From Sulfurimonas sp. (GTDB lineage: Bacteria > Campylobacterota > Campylobacteria > Campylobacterales > Sulfurimonadaceae): 64,000 nucleotides of DNA. Below, piece by piece: positions 1 through 7,084 of this stretch; position 1 is the stretch's first letter, and every line of letters starts with the position of its first letter. The notes beneath the pieces were generated by a model. The model was not told the DNA's origin. It ran no database searches and saw only the letters and a list, made by a program, of their open reading frames with translations. The translations under genes were made by a program, and so were the position numbers. The stretch is from NCBI RefSeq assembly GCF_028714655.1, contig NZ_JAQTLY010000009.1, positions 35,246 through 99,245 of the forward strand, read 5' to 3'.

Positions 1-2
1 CG

Positions 3-617
3 GGAACGGTTGCCGGAGCGCCAATGGCTCTTTATTTTGCGCATAGCGTAGCCGTAGCGGTTTTGGCTCTTGCTCCTATTATTGCTATAATAGCAATAGG
101 GTTGCTGAGATTTATTATTATTATTTTGAAAATATTTAGTTTTCACTTTTTATCTCTTTTCATGATGCCGATTATGTTTTTAAAAGAGAATGTGCGTGGA
201 ATTGCAACATTCTCGGTTAAGATTCTTGCTACTATGCTTGAAGTTCCTGTTTATGTTTTATCTATTTGGCTAGCAGTCACGGCGAATTCTTTGATACATA
301 CGATAGGCAATGTGTTTAGTAAGAATATTGTCGGGGGGATGCTTGCTAATAATGAAGCTGGGTTTGCGGGGGTGAACGGTTTTTTCAGCGCAGGTGGAAT
401 TGGAAACGGTGAAACGCTTGCTATGCTAAGGATATATGTTTTTGACGGGTTTATGGAAGTTGCTATTTCGGTCTTCTCTATCGTTATCGTCTATAAGATA
501 ATCGTTTCTCTGCACTCTTCTTTGTTTGAGTTATTTGAGATGCAGACATCTAACGCGCTTGATAGCTCTATTGAGAGTATGAAAAATGAGTCTTCGGGAT
601 GGGGGACAAGAATATAG
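3..617 (+). CDS. C-terminal part of a polytopic membrane protein (T4SS-like)
   Basis: The reading frame is already open at base 3, so this is the C-terminal 204 residues of a larger protein cut by the window edge; the first internal ATG is at 24. It holds three to four long hydrophobic segments, an early one rich in Ile/Leu/Val, one around residues 70-95 and one around 150-175, with a Gly-rich loop between the last two and a polar tail. The spacing recalls the channel proteins TraY/DotA or TrbL/VirB6 of type IV secretion systems, but I see no diagnostic motif. Its place upstream of lipoprotein and coupling-protein genes fits a transfer channel component. Family assignment is inference. Confidence 0.6.
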   Translation, partial: GTVAGAPMALYFAHSVAVAVLALAPIIAIIAIGLLRFIIIILKIFSFHFLSLFMMPIMFLKENVRGIATFSVKILATMLEVPVYVLSIWLAVTANSLIHTIGNVFSKNIVGGMLANNEAGFAGVNGFFSAGGIGNGETLAMLRIYVFDGFMEVAISVFSIVIVYKIIVSLHSSLFELFEMQTSNALDSSIESMKNESSGWGTRI

Positions 618-685
618 ATTGTATAAGCTATATTTAAGGCGTATAGTTCTATAATGTTGTTAATAGATTAACTAAAGGATTGAAA

Positions 686-1174
686 ATGAGTGGAGAGACA
701 AAGGGAGCCGGAGCGGCGGCGATTGCTTCGGGAATACAAACGGGTCCGTTCAAATATAGAGTTGCCGGGTATATTATGTTTTATATTCCTTTAGCTTTTG
801 TATATATAATGTTTTTATATACATCTGAAGTGCATTTTTTAAAGCTCAATAAACCAAGTTTAATCACTGAGTTAGCCTTGCTTTTTGTTGTAATGCTCCC
901 TCCCGCTCTTCCTTTTATCTTTTGGGAGAGAAGTATAAGAAAATTTCGTAGAAATAATAATTTGAGCGTTTATGGGGATATTAGAGAGGTTCTTGAACAG
1001 CGGGAGATTGATGAGCGGGTTAGGAAAGAGCATAGGGCGTTTGTTAATAACGGGATTGCAAAAGAGAGTGGGGCGACGATTGATAAGAGTGATATCGGGT
1101 ATTGGTTTGGGCTTTTTGAGAGAGGGGCGATAAGCGGAGATGAGTATGAGGCAAAGAAGCGGGAGTTGATGTAG
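686..1174 (+). CDS. Two-TM membrane protein with C-terminal SHOCT domain
   Basis: This 162-residue protein starts at the ATG at 686, six bases after AAAGGA, in preference to the in-frame TTG at 680. Two transmembrane segments lie around residues 29-47 and 62-83. A charged cytoplasmic stretch follows, and the last 25 residues (YWFGLFERGAISGDEYEAKK, then REL) match the SHOCT short C-terminal domain: an aromatic, a Leu-x-x-x-Gly turn, then an acidic and Lys-rich helix. SHOCT domains usually act as oligomerisation or docking tails on membrane proteins. The next gene starts one base after the stop. The role in transfer is unknown. Confidence 0.7.
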   Translation: MSGETKGAGAAAIASGIQTGPFKYRVAGYIMFYIPLAFVYIMFLYTSEVHFLKLNKPSLITELALLFVVMLPPALPFIFWERSIRKFRRNNNLSVYGDIREVLEQREIDERVRKEHRAFVNNGIAKESGATIDKSDIGYWFGLFERGAISGDEYEAKKRELM

Positions 1175-1175
1175 G

Positions 1176-1421
1176 ATGATTGATTTAACTTTGACAAAAT
1201 TATGGGATGATACAAACAGATACCCGACACGGGTTTTTTCTGATGATGTTGGTGCTATTGAGATTTTTTTTAAACTTGTTAAAACCCTTCATTCTGATGC
1301 TGAGTTTTTTTATGTTTATAAAGTAGAAAATGCCAAAATAAGCAAAATTATAAACCAAGCAATAGATGGTTATGCGGCGGAAGATATTCAAGGTTGGGCG
1401 GTAACACTTCCGCGCTTATAA
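1176..1421 (+). CDS. Hypothetical protein, 81 aa
   Basis: Begins with ATG one base after the preceding stop, so it is probably translationally coupled to the SHOCT protein. It is a small soluble protein without signal peptide or membrane segment, with a plausible alpha/beta composition. The middle is aromatic (FFYVYKVENAK) and it ends with a hydrophobic AVTLPRL. I recognise no family. Being in an operon of envelope proteins suggests a small cytoplasmic partner, but nothing in the sequence shows this. Confidence 0.6.
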   Translation: MIDLTLTKLWDDTNRYPTRVFSDDVGAIEIFFKLVKTLHSDAEFFYVYKVENAKISKIINQAIDGYAAEDIQGWAVTLPRL

Positions 1422-1448
1422 ATTTAATTTAAAAAAAGGAGATAAGAG

Positions 1449-1913
1449 ATGAAAAAAGTAGTTTTTACCGTTTTGGCGGGAATGGTTTTGTTGAGTGGGT
1501 GTGCTAAAGATGGTTTGGCTGTTAATACTATCGGTGAAAATAAGATTGATAGATACTACAAAGAGGGCAGTGTTGTTAACCAGAAAAAGGCGATCATTGA
1601 TGATAGAGAGATAGCGATGCTCACTGGTGCGGGTGTTGGTGCGGCGGGTGGAGCTGCTGCGGGAAGTTTTAATAAGAACGGTGCGGCAGGGGCTTTGGTT
1701 GGCGCGGCTCTTGGTGGGCTTGTCGGTGCTGTAGTTGGCAATGAAGTTGTAGCGTATGAGACTACAATTCAGTCCAAAGATGAAAAGGTTGTCGGGTTTT
1801 TAAAAGAGAAGTTGCCTCTTGGCACTGTTGTTGAATATACAATTAAAGACGGTAAGTTGAAAAATGTGGAAGTGGTTGCGCTTTCTCAATCAGAGTTTAA
1901 AATCATCAAATAG
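1449..1913 (+). CDS. Glycine-zipper lipoprotein
   Basis: A 154-residue protein with a lipoprotein signal peptide: Lys-Lys, a hydrophobic core, then lipobox LLSGC with Cys18. Residues about 58-100 form a Gly/Ala-rich double hairpin (GAGVGAAGGAAAG and later GALVGAALGGLVG), the 2TM glycine-zipper pattern of the Rickettsia 17-kDa antigen and SlyB/Pcp family. It is expected in the outer membrane or spanning the periplasm. RBS AAAAGGAGA precedes the ATG. In an operon with transfer proteins it could stabilise the secretion channel or act in surface exclusion; both are inference. Confidence 0.8.
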   Translation: MKKVVFTVLAGMVLLSGCAKDGLAVNTIGENKIDRYYKEGSVVNQKKAIIDDREIAMLTGAGVGAAGGAAAGSFNKNGAAGALVGAALGGLVGAVVGNEVVAYETTIQSKDEKVVGFLKEKLPLGTVVEYTIKDGKLKNVEVVALSQSEFKIIK

Positions 1914-1915
1914 CC

Positions 1916-2596
1916 ATGAACTACTTTAAGCTTTTTCTTACTCTTGCCGCTTCGGGGCTTTTTGTTGCTTTGGCGGTTAAGTTCTCTTCGGCGAAGAGTG
2001 AAGAGAAGCCAAAGGTCGCCAGGGATGATGCAAAGAGCTATTCACCGCAGTATGAAATTAGAAGAGTTGATAGCTCTCAACAACCTCAAAAAAGTGCTAT
2101 TTACCGTGGGGCGGTTGAGAAACCGTCTGTTAAATCCACTCAAAGTGTTTCTTCAGGAAACATTAGAGAGGTTGAGAAGGTTCGTCCTGTCATTGAGCAG
2201 AAAAAAGAGGGGAATTTGGCAAAGGTTTATCCTGCACCAAAACCTGCAAAGATTGAAGAGTCCTTCTATGATATTCTGATTGAGAATATCACACAAAGAC
2301 TTGATTTTCATATTCAAGACAATAGAACCCTTGAAAAAAGGGTTGTTAAGTTGGACGGGGAAGAGCTTTTTAAAAAGGTTAAAGCCGATTTCGCGTATAT
2401 GCTTGATAGTCAAATTGCGAAAGAGGCTTTTAGGGGCTATTTTTTACACTACTATCAAAAAAATAAAAACCTTTCCAAAGTATATAGAGATGCGAAGATT
2501 GACTTAATGAATCTTGACAACTTTGTTAAGTTTTCTACTCTAAGAGAGGCTTTTTTGTTTTATCGCGAGCAAGAGCGGGTTAAGGAGTCGTTATGA
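1916..2596 (+). CDS. Membrane-anchored hypothetical protein
   Basis: 226 residues. An N-terminal hydrophobic helix (residues about 4-22) anchors or exports the protein. A Lys/Glu/Pro/Ser-rich linker follows to about residue 110, and then a compact Lys-, Tyr- and Phe-rich helical domain to the end. The stop overlaps the next start (ATGA at 2593), so it is coupled to the Mrr-like nuclease. The architecture of one helix, a disordered spacer and a small domain resembles TonB/VirB10-like or entry-exclusion proteins only in outline. No family is recognised. Confidence 0.6.
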   Translation: MNYFKLFLTLAASGLFVALAVKFSSAKSEEKPKVARDDAKSYSPQYEIRRVDSSQQPQKSAIYRGAVEKPSVKSTQSVSSGNIREVEKVRPVIEQKKEGNLAKVYPAPKPAKIEESFYDILIENITQRLDFHIQDNRTLEKRVVKLDGEELFKKVKADFAYMLDSQIAKEAFRGYFLHYYQKNKNLSKVYRDAKIDLMNLDNFVKFSTLREAFLFYREQERVKESL

Positions 2597-3534
2597 CGCA
2601 TTATCTCTTTGGCGGCTCTATTATTTCTTCGCTTTTTGGGCTAAATATGCTTCAGCACGGCGGATTAGCTTTAGCTTCGGGCGGCGGGCTGTTGTTTGTT
2701 GCTTTTGCGGTTGAGGCGAAAGCGTTCTTAAAAAGAAGAGAAGCCGCGAAGATGTCGGCTTGGAATGTACGGTTGAGAGATAATTACTCTTCTGCGCGGG
2801 GCGGTTACTGCTATGTGCCGCCGCAGAGAGTTTATGATGAGCATAAGGCTCTTGATTTTAAAGCAAATAGCGAGATTAACGGTAGCGGCTTTGCGATGCA
2901 CCAAAATCATATAGGGTGTCAGGTAAAGCCGAGCGTGGTTCGAGAGTCTTTCTCTTTGTCTAGGGTTGATCTATCATGTCAGAGCGATTTTGATATGAGA
3001 TGTACCGTTAAGGGCGATGTCTATGAGTCGCAAATCAAAGAGCTTTTAAAAAAGGCGGTAAGAGTTTTTGGCGATGCAAATCACTACGGGCTTGATGTCT
3101 CTTCGCTAGAGATTGAGCCTCGCGGATTGCGTACGCAGTATGACGGCGGGATTGATATCTTTTTTACCGTAAGGGATAGAAGAGGTGACAAAAAAATAGG
3201 AGCTATTCAGTGCAAAAATTGGGATAGTGACAGACAGATTGAAAGCAGTGAGATATGGCGGTTCTTTAATGCACTAACCTCTTCTAATCGAAAGTTTGTT
3301 CATGCGTTTTTTGTCTGTAATATTTTCGGCACCGTTTCAGATATAGATAGAGCTTTGTTTAAGAATATTAATTTTTTAACTATTCCTTCTTTGAATAGAG
3401 AAAAGAGAAACAGACAGAAATCCGCTGACGATTTAATAGAGCAGCTGGAGTGTTTTAAAAAAGGAGACTTTGGGGCGGAGTTTGCACGCGCGCTTGTTCA
3501 TGCTAGATTGTATGAGGTGAAAAATTTGGGTTGA
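2593..3534 (+). CDS. Membrane-anchored Mrr-like restriction endonuclease-fold protein
   Basis: 313 residues, RBS AAGGAG nine bases before ATG. Residues about 12-40 are hydrophobic and Gly-rich, giving one or two membrane helices. The C-terminal half carries the PD-(D/E)xK signature of the Mrr/RE-like family: YDGGIDIFF with Asp184 and Asp188, then AIQCKNW with Gln206 and Lys208. This is the D...QxK core that cuts DNA, often modified DNA, in Mrr proteins. A membrane tether is unusual for Mrr. In a conjugation operon it could process or exclude incoming DNA at the membrane; that is inference. The N-terminal 140 residues are not recognised. Confidence 0.72.
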   Translation: MTHYLFGGSIISSLFGLNMLQHGGLALASGGGLLFVAFAVEAKAFLKRREAAKMSAWNVRLRDNYSSARGGYCYVPPQRVYDEHKALDFKANSEINGSGFAMHQNHIGCQVKPSVVRESFSLSRVDLSCQSDFDMRCTVKGDVYESQIKELLKKAVRVFGDANHYGLDVSSLEIEPRGLRTQYDGGIDIFFTVRDRRGDKKIGAIQCKNWDSDRQIESSEIWRFFNALTSSNRKFVHAFFVCNIFGTVSDIDRALFKNINFLTIPSLNREKRNRQKSADDLIEQLECFKKGDFGAEFARALVHARLYEVKNLG

Positions 3535-3593
3535 ATTATCAGCTTGCCCCCGTTTTCTTCTTCTTTAAAATTTCTCTGTCTTCGTTTAATCTT

Positions 3594-3618
3594 AAATTTA
3601 TTATAATCTTATTATAAT
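3594..3618 (+). promoter_or_regulatory. Shared element promoter, copy 1
   Basis: Perfect consensus: TTATTATAAT, C, TTATTATAAT, preceded by AAAT. It sits 46 bp upstream of the coiled-coil gene at 3665. The second decamer ends in TATAAT and can serve as the -10. The first repeats it exactly 11 bp (about one helical turn) upstream, where no normal -35 would be. The 59 bp before it, after the nuclease gene, hold no clear hairpin. Confidence 0.8.
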
Positions 3619-3664
3619 TTAGGGAATATCTTTTCGTCTCTTTTGGCGGAAACAAGGAATCTAC

Positions 3665-4423
3665 ATGTCAGATGCAGTGCTTCACAATAGTTATAAACAA
3701 AAAATCGAAGAGGATACTTTACAGTCAAAGGCTGTGGCTAAAAAGCTTGAGGTGGCTTCTCGTGTGGCTCGCGATCATGCGCAGAAGATGCTTCTTGGGG
3801 ATGATGCGAAAGTCGGCGAGGCTGTTATTCTGTCGTTTTTCGCTTCTCTTTATGGTGACATAACAACCGCTTTTAAAGCTTATAAAGAAAATAGGCTTAG
3901 AGATGAGCATGATAAACTCAAAGACGGTATAGATAAAAACAAAGACAAAATTAAGACTTTAAAAGAGGCTGAGGATAAAACTCGTAAAATTAATGAGTTT
4001 ACCCGTCTTCAAATTCAGAAATCTGCGTTGGAGCAGAAACTTAATGATAAAACTATTAGCGAGAGCGAGAAAAAATCCGTTCTTAAGACTCTAGGCGGGG
4101 TGGCTGAGAAGATAGAAAAAGTTGCGGATTTCTTTGAAAAAAGTGTTGCTGCGATGAGTGGAGATGTTGAGAAAATGGAAGAGGCTTGGCTTGGTAAAAG
4201 CGCTGAACTCTTTAAAGAGCTTCGATTACTGTCGCCCGAATTCAAAGAAGGTGTGCTAAAAAATATTTCGCTTGAAGATTTGGTAAATAATGATTCCTTG
4301 GTTGATGAACTTATTAAAAAGGTTTCAAATTCTATAATCGAAAATGATTTAGTTGATACACTAGATGGTCTCAAAGATAGAGCTGAGAAATCAGAGAAGA
4401 GTTCTGCTCAAGAATTGAAATAG
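3665..4423 (+). CDS. Coiled-coil protein with tail resembling the shared C-terminal motif
   Basis: 252 residues, nearly all helical and rich in Lys/Glu, with long heptad-like stretches at residues about 65-160. There is no signal peptide. The end, DTLDGLKDRAEKSEKSSAQELK with breaks ignored, has the same order of features (DTL, then RAE/RAD, then a polar helix ending in a Leu-Lys) as the tails of the large proteins ending at 44312 and 46529, although the PS start is missing. It is first in an operon driven by the element promoter and precedes the 883-residue protein and the coupling ATPase. A structural or adaptor role in DNA transfer is inference. Confidence 0.65.
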   Translation: MSDAVLHNSYKQKIEEDTLQSKAVAKKLEVASRVARDHAQKMLLGDDAKVGEAVILSFFASLYGDITTAFKAYKENRLRDEHDKLKDGIDKNKDKIKTLKEAEDKTRKINEFTRLQIQKSALEQKLNDKTISESEKKSVLKTLGGVAEKIEKVADFFEKSVAAMSGDVEKMEEAWLGKSAELFKELRLLSPEFKEGVLKNISLEDLVNNDSLVDELIKKVSNSIIENDLVDTLDGLKDRAEKSEKSSAQELK

Positions 4424-4432
4424 GGGGTTGGG

Positions 4433-7084
4433 ATGTTTATCTATAATAACGGGGTTCGTTTAGGGATATATAATGACGGAACAGTTGGTTTTGTTGGTAA
4501 AAAATATCATGATAGCAAGCAAGAGCGTCTGAAGTCTATTGAAGAGAAGCTCTCTTTGTTTTTGGATTCAAGAGGAGAAATTGACTACAATGGGCTTCCT
4601 CTTGGTTTAAAAAATAGAATAAACGGTGCTTTGTCGGCGGTTTATGATAAACTTGACGAAAATGCCGATGAGGGGGTTGTCGGTAGAAATCACTTAAGGG
4701 CTTTTGGGTTTATGGCTGAAGACCGAGAGCGGGTTAAGCGAGCGGCTAAAGGGATGAATCTTGTCGCATATCAGATGGGACTTGGCAGTTTCGAGGCGGC
4801 GTACGAGAAGTTTAAAGAGCGTGAGCGGTTAAAAGACGGTGTGAGTATAAAAAAAGAGTCGGCAGAGTTTATCGACAATTTTGCGATAAGTAAAGATGAG
4901 GGATACACTTTTGATTTTTTCAAAAGTGAACTTCATAGGCTCGGTATGTCTCATCACGAAATTATAAAAGAGTATAACTCATTGTTGCTCATGAATAACA
5001 GGCTGTCGGTTTTTGAAGCTATGGATAAATCTGTCCGTGAGGAAGAGTTTATTAAAGATTATAAGAAAAACGGCGGTAGTTTTTCTTATTTTAATACCGC
5101 AATGAGAAGTTTTGGTGTTGATGGCGGAGATATTCTTAAGAAATATACGGATATTGGCGGTACTGCTTCTAAAAATATAGAAGATTTTTATAACGAGGTT
5201 TATAAAAATCGTGTTTTGCCTGAAAGAGAAAAAATTGCTTTGTTTGTCTTGAAGTACAAAGAGGGCGGGCAAAATGATTTTAAATTCTTTCATGAAACTC
5301 TTAACGATTTTGGAGTAAGCGACACAAAAGAGATTTTATCCTACTACAACGATAGTGTAGATCAGAGTTTTAAGCTATCTTCTAGGGAGTTTGGGCTTAT
5401 AAGCTCTGCAAAGGCGGAGCTGGTGAGTTTACAAGAGAAGATAATCGCCGATGCGATTGAAGCGGGGCTAGAAGTTCCCTCTAATTTAAGTCGTTTGGTT
5501 TCTCCGAGCGATAAAATTAAGGATGAGACTATCAATCCGCAAAAGATCAAGATGATTGCCTCTTTTGACTTTGCAAAAGGGCAGGTGAAGCACAAGGGCG
5601 AGAGCTTTGATGCGAGCGGGGTGATGAGCGGTGCGGCGAAATCGGCGATTGATGAGGCTTTGGCAAAAGAGATAAAAAATCTTTATAGAGATATTGATAA
5701 TAGCGTGGGTTTTGCAAATGTGGCTATTATTAAGAACAATGGCTTCAGCTTCGATAGAATGAAAGAGTGGGCGCTCTATAGTGGTGAAAATGATATTATT
5801 AATCCGCAAAAGGCTATGAGCGTTGCGATTACCGCACTTAAACAGTGTAATAAGCTTGTAGAGTGCGGAATACTTCAAAGCGATGGGGGCAAGAATTTTA
5901 CATTTACTTCACCTCGTGCTAGAGAGATTCTTTTTGAAAATCAAGGGGCATCTTATAATGCTCTTGCGGATATTGTTATTAAAGAGCATAGCATTACTTT
6001 TGTGGATACAAAAGAAAAGCCGCTCAATAGAGAGCTTTTTGATGCTCAAAAAGCGGAGTTTGAAGAGTTTTTAGATGCGCAGATTCAAAGTTATTATATT
6101 CCGCAGGGGTTGGGGATGAAGGAGTTTGAAGCGGATGCGGGGGCTGAGAACTCACAAGAATTTCAGCGGTTTAGGGATTTATATCCTGAACTTAAAAAAG
6201 GGATTGATTTTAAATCGGCTCTTAGTGATTTTATTGAGAAAGAGAAATTTGTCTATGTGAGACAAAATAGTTTGGATTTATCTTCCAAAGATTTCAAGTC
6301 TGAGCTTGAAAAGCTTTGGAAAGAAGCACAAACGGCTAATAAGGCCGTTGGCGAGGATAGTCCTAAAGAAAAAGAGGTTGTGCAGGGGAAATTTATCAAT
6401 CTTAGTGCCGTGCGATTTAATGGGATTGAATTTGAAAAGCTTCGCTTATGGGGCGAGGGTGCAGTTAAAAATAAATCCTTGACAAAGAGTGCTGCCGAGG
6501 CTTTTATCGCTGCTTCTTTGAAGCAGGGTGAAAAGCTTGTAGAGGCGGGGTTGATGGTTAAGAATGAAAAGAGCTATGATTTTGTCGATAGTTTCGCAAA
6601 AGAGACTCTTTTTAAAGGGTATGACTTAGATATCGCCGAGATTGCACGCTTGAATCGAGGGGAGAAGAGAGTCAGAGTTGTTGAAGATGTGGATGTGGCG
6701 CATGAGGACGGTGGGCAGAAGGTCGGGTTTCTAGGGTCTGTCGGTCTTAGTGCGGCTTCGGTGGCTGTTGCTGAGAAGCTTAGTTGTTTTAACTACTCAT
6801 GGAGAGAGAGTGGGGATGAGAAATACCGCTCTATGATGGCAAAAGTCGAGATTGAGCTTAAAAGCGATCTTAAGATGAGTTATATTATGGATAAAGGATT
6901 TGCCGAACTGCTCGATAGAGAGGTTCGGGCGTTTGTCGGCGGTAAAGAAGTTGATGCTAGTTTTTTCTTTGACGAATTTTACGATGAGATGAATGAGCTA
7001 GAAAAAACTGATTCTAAGGGCGTGCTTGAGGCTTTGGCAAAGAGGGCGGATAGCAGAGCGACAAAGGTGGAGCTAAATGGCTAG
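4433..7084 (+). CDS. Large repeat protein of unknown function (possible transferred protein)
   Basis: 883 residues, soluble, no signal peptide. It contains two sets of internal repeats. The first is three copies of about 23 residues near 160, 217 and 283 (FDFFKSELHRLGMS, FSYFNTAMRSFGVD and FKFFHETLNDFGVS are their cores). The second is two copies of about 65 residues near 436 and 663, each starting NG-[FI]-x-F and containing KLVE-[CA]-G-[IL], which looks like a winged-helix-sized unit. The C terminus (ALAKRADSRATKVELNG) resembles the shared tail. It overlaps the coupling-protein start by eight bases. It occupies the place where a relaxase might be, but shows no HxH metal motif or catalytic Tyr signature. 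Confidence 0.7.
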   Translation: MFIYNNGVRLGIYNDGTVGFVGKKYHDSKQERLKSIEEKLSLFLDSRGEIDYNGLPLGLKNRINGALSAVYDKLDENADEGVVGRNHLRAFGFMAEDRERVKRAAKGMNLVAYQMGLGSFEAAYEKFKERERLKDGVSIKKESAEFIDNFAISKDEGYTFDFFKSELHRLGMSHHEIIKEYNSLLLMNNRLSVFEAMDKSVREEEFIKDYKKNGGSFSYFNTAMRSFGVDGGDILKKYTDIGGTASKNIEDFYNEVYKNRVLPEREKIALFVLKYKEGGQNDFKFFHETLNDFGVSDTKEILSYYNDSVDQSFKLSSREFGLISSAKAELVSLQEKIIADAIEAGLEVPSNLSRLVSPSDKIKDETINPQKIKMIASFDFAKGQVKHKGESFDASGVMSGAAKSAIDEALAKEIKNLYRDIDNSVGFANVAIIKNNGFSFDRMKEWALYSGENDIINPQKAMSVAITALKQCNKLVECGILQSDGGKNFTFTSPRAREILFENQGASYNALADIVIKEHSITFVDTKEKPLNRELFDAQKAEFEEFLDAQIQSYYIPQGLGMKEFEADAGAENSQEFQRFRDLYPELKKGIDFKSALSDFIEKEKFVYVRQNSLDLSSKDFKSELEKLWKEAQTANKAVGEDSPKEKEVVQGKFINLSAVRFNGIEFEKLRLWGEGAVKNKSLTKSAAEAFIAASLKQGEKLVEAGLMVKNEKSYDFVDSFAKETLFKGYDLDIAEIARLNRGEKRVRVVEDVDVAHEDGGQKVGFLGSVGLSAASVAVAEKLSCFNYSWRESGDEKYRSMMAKVEIELKSDLKMSYIMDKGFAELLDREVRAFVGGKEVDASFFFDEFYDEMNELEKTDSKGVLEALAKRADSRATKVELNG

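Noticed and set aside
4433..7084. Relaxase
   Set aside because: No three-histidine cluster, catalytic Tyr motif or helicase/primase domain. Position alone is not enough.
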